From the NCBI RefSeq assembly GCF_001647275.1, contig NZ_LRMM01000032.1:1-50174 (forward strand): a DNA stretch of 50,174 bases, given 5' to 3'. Shown here in pieces: positions 40,476 through 46,998 of the stretch. The DNA is from Rufibacter ruber. GTDB taxonomy: Bacteria > Bacteroidota > Bacteroidia > Cytophagales > Hymenobacteraceae. The first letter of the stretch is position 1, and each line of letters begins with the position of its first letter. Position numbers and translations under genes: made by a program. The notes below the pieces were generated by a model. It had not been told where the DNA came from. It made no database searches and was given only the letters and a program-made list of their open reading frames with translations.

Positions 40476-40859
40476 TTACAGGTCTATGTCTGAGGTGTTG
40501 GCGGCAGAGAGAATATCTGCCACGGGGTCAGACTTAGGAATGAGCTCCTGGCAAACCTCTATGCACCGGCGGCAGGCGGCGGCGCAGGCCTGGCAGTGGT
40601 CATGGGCGTGGCGTTCGCACTCAATGGCGCAGGCCTCGCAGATTTCTACGCACTGCCTTAGCACCAGCCGCGCATGCTCTGACCCTTTAGACAGGAACGA
40701 GGCTGACAGGCGGCAGTAATCGGCGCAGTCTAAGTCCAGGTGAATACAACGCGCCATCTTCTTTACTTCGTCTTCCTGCAGGCAGGCGGTGGCACAGTGG
40801 TCGCAGGCCGCGATGCAGGCCAATAACGCATCAATGGCCGGTTTATATTCGGTACGCAT
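40476..40859 (-). CDS. Four-helix-bundle copper-binding protein (Csp/DUF326 family), copy 1
   Basis: A 127-residue, Cys-rich helical protein with 16 cysteines in C-x2-C, C-x3-C and related spacing: LACIAACDHCATACLQ, ARCIHLDLDCADYCRL, RQCVEICEACAIECERH and HCQACAAACRRCIEVC. The spacing lines the inside of a four-helix bundle as in Csp copper-storage proteins, which bind many Cu(I) per monomer. No signal peptide, so cytosolic (Csp3-like). The paralog at 42133 has the same cysteine pattern. It has its own -7 box TATCTTTG upstream. Confidence 0.92.
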   Translation of the reverse strand: MRTEYKPAIDALLACIAACDHCATACLQEDEVKKMARCIHLDLDCADYCRLSASFLSKGSEHARLVLRQCVEICEACAIECERHAHDHCQACAAACRRCIEVCQELIPKSDPVADILSAANTSDIDL

Positions 40860-40897
40860 AGGCTTGGGTTTTGGTCTTCTTGTCTATACGCGAGCGG

Positions 40898-40905
40898 CAA
40901 AGATA
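40898..40905 (-). promoter_or_regulatory. -7 element of copper-storage gene 1
   Basis: TATCTTTG on the minus strand, 39 bp before the ATG at 40859. Confidence 0.5.
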
Positions 40906-40911
40906 GGGGTT

Positions 40912-40953
40912 AGCTGTTTTTTGCTGTTTTCATGAAAACAGGCCAAAAACAGC
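40912..40953. repeat. Family-A palindrome
   Basis: GCTGTTTTTTGCTGTTTTC, then GAAAACAGGCCAAAAACAGC. It lies 20 bp beyond the CDF exporter stop; a G run follows. Confidence 0.7.
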
Positions 40954-40973
40954 GGCGGGGGGGGGGTAATTTT

Positions 40974-41912
40974 TTAGTGATACACCCCCGCGTGCTCGCA
41001 GGCATGGCCGTCTGGCCCGCGCTCTACCTGCAGGGTCACGTGCTGGATGCCGTGGTGATGGGCTATCTCCTCCCGAATCTCCATGAGCTGGCTGTCCTGA
41101 TATGTGTCTTCTACCACCAGGTGGGCGGTGAGGGAGTTTTCTGTGCTGCTCATGGCCCATACGTGCAGGTCATGCACCTGGGCAACGCCGGGAACGCCCT
41201 GCAAATACTCCCTGATTGCCGGTAAATCAATCCCGTGCGGAACGGCGTCTAAGGTGAGGCGCAAAGATTCTACCAGTAATCCCCAGGTACTCCAGACAAT
41301 CACCACCACAATGACCAGGCTCATGGCGGCATCTACCCAGAACCAGCCCGTGTAGTGCATGACCAGCCCGGCCACCACCACGCCCAGGCTCACCAGGGCG
41401 TCAGCGGCCATGTGCAGGTACGCTCCCTTTACGTTGATGTCATGCTCTTTATCTCTGAAGAAGAGCAGGGCAGTGCCGGTATTGATGAGTATGCCCACAA
41501 TGGCCACCAGGGTAATGGCGGTGCCGTTCAGGGCGGGGGCGGTGCCCAGGCGCTCAATGGCTTCCCAGCCAATGGCGCCCACCGCCACCAGGAGCAGCAT
41601 GGCGTTGAGCAGGGAGACCAGGGTAGTGCTTTTGCCATAGCCGTAGGTGAAACGCTCTGTAGGTTTGCGCTGAGCCATTCTCAGGGCGAAAAAAGCCAGC
41701 AGCAGGCTCAGCACATCTGTAAAATTGTGGCCGGCATCTGTGAGCAGCGCCAATGAGTTGTACCACCAGCCAGCGCCGGCTTCTACCACCACATAGGCTA
41801 TGTTCAAGCCAATGCCCAGCAGAAAAGCTTTGTTCAGCTTGCCGGAGGCTGGCAGGCCATGGGCATGGCCGCCGTGGGAGTGGGTATGGTTGTGTGTGTG
41901 TGAATGTGCCAT
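40974..41912 (-). CDS. Cation diffusion facilitator family transporter (CzcD/ZitB type)
   Basis: A 312-residue CDF exporter. The His-rich N-terminus (MAHSHTHNHTHSHGGHAHG) binds metal. Six membrane helices carry the transport-site motifs LLTDAGHNFTDVLSL (helix II) and LHMAADALVSLGVV (helix V). The cytoplasmic C-terminal domain has VHDLHVWAMSSTENSLTAHLVV. The D/H-x3-H/D pattern fits a Zn2+/Cd2+/Co2+ exporter driven by proton exchange. It lies among copper genes, between the two copper-storage genes. Confidence 0.93.
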   Translation of the reverse strand: MAHSHTHNHTHSHGGHAHGLPASGKLNKAFLLGIGLNIAYVVVEAGAGWWYNSLALLTDAGHNFTDVLSLLLAFFALRMAQRKPTERFTYGYGKSTTLVSLLNAMLLLVAVGAIGWEAIERLGTAPALNGTAITLVAIVGILINTGTALLFFRDKEHDINVKGAYLHMAADALVSLGVVVAGLVMHYTGWFWVDAAMSLVIVVVIVWSTWGLLVESLRLTLDAVPHGIDLPAIREYLQGVPGVAQVHDLHVWAMSSTENSLTAHLVVEDTYQDSQLMEIREEIAHHHGIQHVTLQVERGPDGHACEHAGVYH

Positions 41913-42082
41913 GGGTCAAAGACAGTGTGTCTGCTCCTGATGCTTTTGTTCTCTTGTATGCAGCGACCACGTGGGGTACTTTGTTTTCGGCCGCAGGACA
42001 AAGGAAGAAAACAGCAGGAAATAGGAAGTTACAGTTTTCTGCTGATGAGTTATAAGATTTTGCCAGCGATTCGCCTAAAAAG

Positions 42083-42110
42083 AAACAGCCGGGAATTTCC
42101 GGCTGTTTTT
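42083..42110. terminator. Terminator after the second copper-storage gene
   Basis: AAACAGCCGGGAA pairs with TTTCCGGCTGTTTTT, with T-rich flanks on both strands. It lies 23 bp past the stop at 42133. Confidence 0.85.
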
Positions 42111-42132
42111 GTTCTTTCTGCAGATGCAGCTG

Positions 42133-42462
42133 TTAAGCTGCAAGTGAACGGCAGGCTTCGGCGCAGCGGTAGCAGGCCTCTGCGCATTGCTTGCAGTGTT
42201 CTGCGTCATGTTGGGCACATTCATCCCCGCATTTCTGGCAGATCTCAATACATTCTTTCAACAAATGTTTGCCGTGCTCTGACCCTCTGGCCAGGAAAGC
42301 GGCTGTGAGGCGGCAGATGTCGGCGCAGTCCCGGTCAAGGGAGATGCAACCGGCCATCATTTTTACGTTGTCTTCCTGTAAACAGGAAGAGGCGCAATGC
42401 TCACAGGCTAATATACATTCTTGTAAGGCGTCTAACACAGGTCGGATTCGTGAATCAATCAT
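42133..42462 (-). CDS. Four-helix-bundle copper-binding protein (Csp/DUF326 family), copy 2
   Basis: A 109-residue paralog of the protein at 40476 with the same 16-cysteine pattern: ECILACEHCASSC, GCISLDRDCADIC, ECIEICQKCGDEC and HCKQCAEACYRCAEAC. It is cytosolic by lack of a signal peptide and probably stores Cu(I). The shared ACLQED/SCLQED and GSEH motifs support duplication. It ends without the Asp/Ser-rich tail of copy 1. The 320-bp upstream gap (42463-42784) holds an imperfect GC-rich hairpin (about 42538-42584), an AT palindrome (42591-42622) and a family-E repeat. Confidence 0.92.
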   Translation of the reverse strand: MIDSRIRPVLDALQECILACEHCASSCLQEDNVKMMAGCISLDRDCADICRLTAAFLARGSEHGKHLLKECIEICQKCGDECAQHDAEHCKQCAEACYRCAEACRSLAA

Positions 42463-42635
42463 AGTTTTTTAGTTAGTGGTTAAAAATCTATTTTAATTCA
42501 CACTCTATTGGCCCTTGCCGCCCCAATAGAAAAACAGGCAGCGGCACAGGGTACCTTTATAGATACGCCCTGCCGCCGCCGCTGTTCTTATAAAATTATG
42601 TGATGGGGTGTATATAATTTTAGGGCAGGTGTAAG

Positions 42636-42774
42636 ATTGTCTTTTGGGCTGCAAACGGGCCTTAAAAGAACCTGACCTGGCGGTTGCCCTGCCCCATAGC
42701 GCTGATCTGCTGCTCTAAAACGCTAGAGAAGCACCTTTAGGTCCCCTTTTCGCCTCACAATCAACATGTAAACA
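42636..42774. repeat. Family-E imperfect inverted repeat, copy 2
   Basis: It shares GGGCTGCAAACGGG, AAAAGAACCTGAC and the right end CACAATCAACATGTAAACA (with changes) with the copy at 35962. Its middle is about 45 bp longer. It ends 11 bp from the AraC regulator stop. Confidence 0.6.
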
Positions 42775-42784
42775 GGCTCTAAGG

Positions 42785-43351
42785 CTAGGCCAGGTGGTCT
42801 AGCGGCAGCCGCTCAATAGTGGGGTCTTTCTTGAAATCTGTCACAGAGACGCCGGTCACTTTCTTGAATTGGTTGGAAAGGTGCTGTACGCTGCTGTACT
42901 GCAGTTTGAAGGCAATTTCACTTAACGTGAGTTCGCCGTAGGAAAGGAGTTCTTTTACCCGCTCAATCTTTAACCGGATGAGGTATTTCTCAATGGTGGT
43001 GCCGGTGTGCTGGGAGAAGACCTTGCTCAGGTGCTGGTAAGACATGCCCAGTTTCTCTGACAGGTACACAGAGGTGGTGATGGGCTGGTACTCCTCTTCC
43101 AGGTGGCGCTGGTACGCCAGCAGGGTGGTTTTGATTTGGTCGGTGAGCTGTTCTTCCTTCTCCTGCAGCAGCTCAAAGCCGTGTTCCTGCAGCGCCGCCC
43201 GCAGGTGCTCTACTTGCACGGGCCCGCCTGTCACTACCGCCTCTCCCAGCTTTATGTCTTGCACGGCATAGCCCTGCTGGGTCAGCACGTCTGTCACGGT
43301 GGCAATGCAACGGGGGCAAACCATGTTTTTAATGTGCAGGTGCTGTTCCAT
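42785..43351 (-). CDS. AraC-family regulator fused to an N-terminal HMA-like metal-binding domain
   Basis: A 188-residue two-domain protein. Residues 1-65 resemble a heavy-metal-associated domain: MEQHLHIKNMVCPRCIATVTDVL (C-x2-C) with VQDIKLGEAVV and LRAALQEHGFEL. Residues about 85-185 form an AraC helix-turn-helix pair: LSEKLGMSYQHLSKVFSQHTGTTIEKYLI and LSEIAFKLQYSSVQHLSNQFKKVTGVSV. It probably senses Cu(I) or another thiophilic metal directly and regulates the neighbouring copper genes. Known Cu sensors in other phyla (CueR, CsoR, CopY) are absent here. Confidence 0.85.
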   Translation of the reverse strand: MEQHLHIKNMVCPRCIATVTDVLTQQGYAVQDIKLGEAVVTGGPVQVEHLRAALQEHGFELLQEKEEQLTDQIKTTLLAYQRHLEEEYQPITTSVYLSEKLGMSYQHLSKVFSQHTGTTIEKYLIRLKIERVKELLSYGELTLSEIAFKLQYSSVQHLSNQFKKVTGVSVTDFKKDPTIERLPLDHLA

Positions 43352-43456
43352 AGGGTGTTTTAAAGGTGCGTAGCTTAGAAATAGGGAGCTGGTGTTCTTC
43401 TCTTTAACGTTCTACCTTACCAGGAGCGTTACATGGGCTTAAAAATAGTAAAAAGT

Positions 43457-43762
43457 CTATACTTCTTTAGGCCGGTTCTTCGGCACGTTCCGTTTGGGCG
43501 AGGCGGCCGGGGCGTTTCTGGGCTTCTTTTTTGAAAACCGGGCAAAAAGCCAGTTCACGCTGGGCACCACCAGGAAGGCCGTGCCTGAGATGACCAGGAA
43601 GAAGCCGATAAAGGCGTTGAACAGCCTGAGCAGAAAGTCATCTGTGAGCCCGAAGGTATAGAGCAGCACCGTCATGGCCAGCACCAGGCTGCTGAGGCCG
43701 GCAATGAGCAGGTCACGGCGCCAGTCACGCTGGAAAGGGTGCTGTTTAGCTACTTTGGCCAT
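43457..43762 (-). CDS. Small two-helix membrane protein, DUF2798-like
   Basis: A 101-residue protein with two helices (LLIAGLSSLVLAMTVLLYTFG and LFNAFIGFFLVISGTAFLVVP) and a basic C-terminal tail KKKPRNAPAASPKRN. The helix-loop-helix-VPSVNWLF pattern resembles DUF2798. It overlaps the upstream thioredoxin-like gene by 17 bp, so the two are coupled. Function unknown. Confidence 0.65.
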   Translation of the reverse strand: MAKVAKQHPFQRDWRRDLLIAGLSSLVLAMTVLLYTFGLTDDFLLRLFNAFIGFFLVISGTAFLVVPSVNWLFARFSKKKPRNAPAASPKRNVPKNRPKEV

Positions 43763-44387
43763 GGGAGAGCTGGCTGTTTCTAATCCAGTGCGGGAGCAGG
43801 TGCAGCAGTTCTGCCTGCAGCGACTTGCCGTTGTCCTCTTCTGAGTACTGCAGGGATTTTTGAATGAACTCTGGCAACGGCAATTCTTTCTGCTTCAGCT
43901 CCAGCACATACTCCTGCAGTACCTGCGGCCTTGGCCCCCAGGTGCCCAGCGGCTGCAGGGTGTCTGCGTGCAGGGCAATGAGTTTGGGAATGCTTTTGCC
44001 GCCGTTGGTGAGGTAAGCCTCCATCACGGCGGGCTGCTCTGTGCGCAGTATGGTGCGCAGGGAAATATGCTCTGCCTGTTCAGCAATGGCGGCCAGCACG
44101 GGCACATGAATGGCCGCGTCACCGCACCAGCCCTCTGTGAGCACCAGCCAAATCTGCGGCGTGGTAATGCTCTGCACCAGTTCCACCAGATCTGGCTGAA
44201 GCGGGGTCTGGTAGGTGCGCTCCATAATGGCCAGGCAGTTTTGGGTGAGTTGCGCCAGAAAGGCAGACTGCTCCAGCCCCGTGGTTTTCTCCTGGGCCAC
44301 CGCGTGCCGCACTAAATCCATATAGCCCGCAAAAGAGAGGCTCTGCGCCACCACTTCTGGGGTAATCACGTTTGGTTGTGCTTCCAT
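43746..44387 (-). CDS. Thioredoxin-like family protein (Thioredoxin_9 type)
   Basis: A 213-residue thioredoxin-fold protein with the motif VLTEGWCGDAAIHVPVLAAIAE: a single-cysteine active site WCGDA instead of WCxxC. It then has GGKSIPKLIAL with the cis-proline (SIP) and LGTWGPRPQVLQEYV, a pattern of PF14595. Classical disulfide exchange is therefore unlikely; a monothiol or regulatory role is possible. ATG at 44387 is preferred: TATCTTTG lies 34 bp upstream, inside the longer frame that starts at 44441. Confidence 0.85.
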   Translation of the reverse strand: MEAQPNVITPEVVAQSLSFAGYMDLVRHAVAQEKTTGLEQSAFLAQLTQNCLAIMERTYQTPLQPDLVELVQSITTPQIWLVLTEGWCGDAAIHVPVLAAIAEQAEHISLRTILRTEQPAVMEAYLTNGGKSIPKLIALHADTLQPLGTWGPRPQVLQEYVLELKQKELPLPEFIQKSLQYSEEDNGKSLQAELLHLLPHWIRNSQLSHGQSS

Positions 44388-44420
44388 AGAAATTCTAAAC
44401 TGTAGCTGGTAAAGCGGCGG

Positions 44421-44428
44421 CAAAGATA
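44421..44428 (-). promoter_or_regulatory. -7 element of the thioredoxin-like gene
   Basis: TATCTTTG on the minus strand, inside the longer frame; it supports the ATG at 44387. Confidence 0.5.
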
Positions 44429-44483
44429 CGGCAAAGCCCATGGTTAACCTACACCTGTCTGCTTTTCCCCTTTGTACGGAAAG

Positions 44484-44515
44484 AAAAAGACCCGAGGTGT
44501 TTCCCGGGTCTTTTT
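44484..44515. terminator. Intrinsic terminator
   Basis: AAAAAGACCCG pairs with CGGGTCTTTTT around AGGTGTTTCC. It lies downstream of the minus-strand gene at 44563. Confidence 0.85.
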
Positions 44516-44562
44516 CTGAAACCAGGCCTGAAACGGCTGGTTTCTACAGTATTCTGCTACGG

Positions 44563-45105
44563 TTACTCTTTCTCGTTGCCCAGGCCGTCGGCACTTTCCT
44601 TATGGCCTTTGAGGGTGCTGGCGTTGGGCTGGTTGTTTCTGAATTCCTTGTCAGTGCTGTCTGCGCCGCGGGTGTCTGACCAGTTGGCGTTAGAGCCTTG
44701 GGGGCTGTCCTGCTCCAGGTCAGCTTTAGCACGTTTGGCGCCGCCGCCGTGTCCCTCCTGGTGGCTCACGTTTTCGCCGCGGGTGTTATCAGCTCCGCCG
44801 GGCACGGGGCCGTCCTGAAAATTAGGGGCGTTGTGGCCTTTGCCGGGGTTGTGGTTGTGCACGTTGTTGGGTCTCCCGCTCACACCCGCGCCGGTATCCA
44901 TGCGCTGGTTGTTCTGTGATTTCTGGTTCTGGCTGCCCTGGGTGTTGGGGTTGCTCCTGGTTTCGGGCGAGCCGTCATAGGGCGGGTTGTTATTATGGCG
45001 GTTGCTGTTGTTGAGGTGGTCGTTCTGGCTTTGTGCCTCTTGCCAGCTACGGTCCTGTTCTGGTCTGTTTTGTTTTGGGCTGTCTTCGCCTTTGCCTTTG
45101 GTCAT
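44563..45105 (-). CDS. Disordered hydrophilic protein, Asn/Gln/Gly-rich
   Basis: A 180-residue, extremely hydrophilic protein without a signal peptide or membrane helix. It is rich in N, Q, G, D, S and K (SQNDHLNNSNRHNNNPPYD, TQGSQNQKSQNNQRMDTG, NVHNHNPGKGHNAPNFQDG) and has no cysteine. Such composition suggests an intrinsically disordered, stress-type protein. The lipoprotein on the opposite strand at 45374 has similar composition. No family recognised. Confidence 0.65.
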   Translation of the reverse strand: MTKGKGEDSPKQNRPEQDRSWQEAQSQNDHLNNSNRHNNNPPYDGSPETRSNPNTQGSQNQKSQNNQRMDTGAGVSGRPNNVHNHNPGKGHNAPNFQDGPVPGGADNTRGENVSHQEGHGGGAKRAKADLEQDSPQGSNANWSDTRGADSTDKEFRNNQPNASTLKGHKESADGLGNEKE

Positions 45106-45373
45106 AACGCGGTCTCCTTATCTATATGTGAAACATGTACAGGTATTTGCTTCGGCTGCGCCGATGTCTCTTACCTGTACGAGCCTGGTTATTTTTAGAT
45201 TACCGGGGGCAGGGTATCCTTGCCTGAGTGCAGCAGGTTTGTTAGAAAATGAACACCCGGGGGCGGGTTAACTCAAAACCGAAGATGCGCGTACTACTAC
45301 CCGTACAAGCACCGGAAGGGCAGCGGCCGCCTGCGCGGAATGGGCCTTTCTTCTAACCTACAGACCAAGAACT

Positions 45374-45721
45374 ATGAAAAAGCTATTGATTTCCCTAAAA
45401 AACGTTTCCCTGGCCCTGTTGCTGGGAGGCGCCCTTTTAGTAGGCACCAGCGCGTGCAGCACCGGCACCGGTGACGGCCAGACCAACGTGGAGGAAAGTG
45501 ATTTCAAAGACAAAAGCCCCACTGAGCACAACCAGCCGGGCCAGTCAGACAACACCCAGGACAACAACGGCCGGCCTGCCTCGGGCGCTATGGCCAGTGA
45601 CTCTGCCTATGAGGAGGTGTATGACAGGCAGATGAAGAAAACCGAACAGAAGAAAGATGGCGGCACCACCGGCAACCAGGCCTTTGGGGGAGCCGCAGAA
45701 ACGAACAAAGACGATCACTAG
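45374..45721 (+). CDS. Small hydrophilic lipoprotein
   Basis: A 115-residue lipoprotein: signal LLISLKNVSLALLLGGALLV, lipobox GTSAC. The mature part is acidic and Gln/Asn/Asp-rich (EHNQPGQSDNTQDNNGR, AYEEVYDRQMKKTEQKKDGG) and probably disordered. It is divergent from the disordered protein at 44563. The shared 268-bp gap contains a GTACAGGTA/TACCTGTAC inverted repeat (45136-45180). Confidence 0.75.
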   Translation: MKKLLISLKNVSLALLLGGALLVGTSACSTGTGDGQTNVEESDFKDKSPTEHNQPGQSDNTQDNNGRPASGAMASDSAYEEVYDRQMKKTEQKKDGGTTGNQAFGGAAETNKDDH

Positions 45722-45737
45722 GAACTGCAATACAACA

Positions 45738-45772
45738 GGAAAGCCTGCCCCCGCAAAGGGGCAGGCTTTCCT
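45738..45772. terminator. Strong terminator after the lipoprotein gene
   Basis: AGGAAAGCCTGCCCC pairs over 15 bp with GGGGCAGGCTTTCCT. It is directly followed by a family-A repeat. Confidence 0.88.
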
Positions 45773-45811
45773 GTTTTTGGCCTGTTTTTGAAAAAGTAAG
45801 CCTAAAACAGG
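45771..45811. repeat. Family-A palindrome (degenerate)
   Basis: CTGTTTTTGGCCTGTTTTTG, then AAAAAGTAAGCCTAAAACAG. It directly abuts the terminator at 45738-45772. Confidence 0.65.
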
Positions 45812-45907
45812 TTTGAAATTTTCCTTTCCTGCGGCAGAGGGCCACGGCTAGAATCTGCGTTCCCGCTTTTCTCGCCATTGCTGCGCTGCTCCGGGCTCTA
45901 CAAAAGC

Positions 45908-46960
45908 TTATCTGAAGGTGAAGCCGTTGGGCAGGATTCTTACCTGGAAAGAATCAATGACGGTGCCTGAGGGCTGGTACCTTATTGCCCAGCCGTTGGT
46001 GCTGTAGCCACCCACTCCCAGATAGAGGGTTTCATTGGTAGGGTCAACTCCCAGACCGTAGGCATTGCGCCGAATGAGGGGAGCCGTGGGGGCCGCCGTG
46101 GCGTTGGTGGCCATAGAGTACACCGCCCCATTGTAGGTGAAGTAAAGCTTGTTTTTAGCACCGTTGGTGGTGAGGTAGCCTGCGCTGCTTGTGCCCTGGG
46201 GGAAATTATAGGTAGTAAGGGCGTGGTTGTTGGCGGGGTCAATTTTCACCAGCGCACCGGGGGCTGACCAGCCTCCTCTGAGCACCCAGATCTTGTTGTT
46301 GTTGTCCAGTGCCAGATGCGTAGGTGATTCACCCACGTTGATCTCTGTCTCTACCGCATCAGTAGCGGTGTTGATGACTGAGACGGTATTCCCTGAGCTG
46401 TTGGCTACGTACAGTTTGCCGTTGTGCAGAAGCAAGCCTTCTGGCAGTAAGCCTACGTTAATGGTTTTGGTAACCGTGTTTTTAGTGAGGTCTAACACAG
46501 ACACGCGGCCGGTACCGGTGTAGCCGTAGAGGCTGTAGCCCACATACTCAGTGACGTAGGCTTTGGAAGAGTTCAGCGCTGCCATGTACCGCGGAATCTT
46601 AAGGCCGTTGATCACCCCTACAGATTTGAACGAGTAAGCGTTGACCACCTCAATCTTTTCACTGGCGTTCAGGGCAACGTAAGCGTTGTCTCCAATAAAC
46701 ATGATAGATTGTGCGGCATCACCCAGCGGGCGGTCATTGATTTGTTTGAAAAGCTCCGGAATAAAGGTTTTGGCGTCTGGGGAGAGAAAACTTATCTCTG
46801 CCGTGGGAGTGCCAAACTGGCCTTCATTGGTGATAAAAACACCGTGCTCATAAGCGCCTTTGAGGGCGGTGTCTTCATCACTGTCACAGGAGGTGGCAAA
46901 GATGGTGCTGCTACCAAGCAGAACGTACAGGAGGTGCTTTTTAAAAGATGAAACTTTCAT
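45908..46960 (-). CDS. Beta-propeller surface lipoprotein, BtuG-like (YncE/DUF5074)
   Basis: A 350-residue lipoprotein: signal KKHLLYVLLGSSTIFATSC with lipobox cysteine near residue 25. The mature part is a YncE-like beta-propeller: repeated blades such as SIMFIGDNAYVALNASEKIEVVNAY, GRVSVLDLTKNTVTKTINVG and SGNTVSVINTATDAVETEINVG. It is the second gene of a cobalamin-riboswitch-preceded unit, 38 bp after btuB. In Bacteroides, BtuG is a propeller lipoprotein on top of BtuB that binds B12 very tightly, so a B12-capture role is inferred. ATG at 46960 starts the lipoprotein signal. Confidence 0.83.
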   Translation of the reverse strand: MKVSSFKKHLLYVLLGSSTIFATSCDSDEDTALKGAYEHGVFITNEGQFGTPTAEISFLSPDAKTFIPELFKQINDRPLGDAAQSIMFIGDNAYVALNASEKIEVVNAYSFKSVGVINGLKIPRYMAALNSSKAYVTEYVGYSLYGYTGTGRVSVLDLTKNTVTKTINVGLLPEGLLLHNGKLYVANSSGNTVSVINTATDAVETEINVGESPTHLALDNNNKIWVLRGGWSAPGALVKIDPANNHALTTYNFPQGTSSAGYLTTNGAKNKLYFTYNGAVYSMATNATAAPTAPLIRRNAYGLGVDPTNETLYLGVGGYSTNGWAIRYQPSGTVIDSFQVRILPNGFTFR

Positions 46961-46998
46961 AGGGTGTATAAGTGTGAAAAATAGGGTAGAAATAAAGG

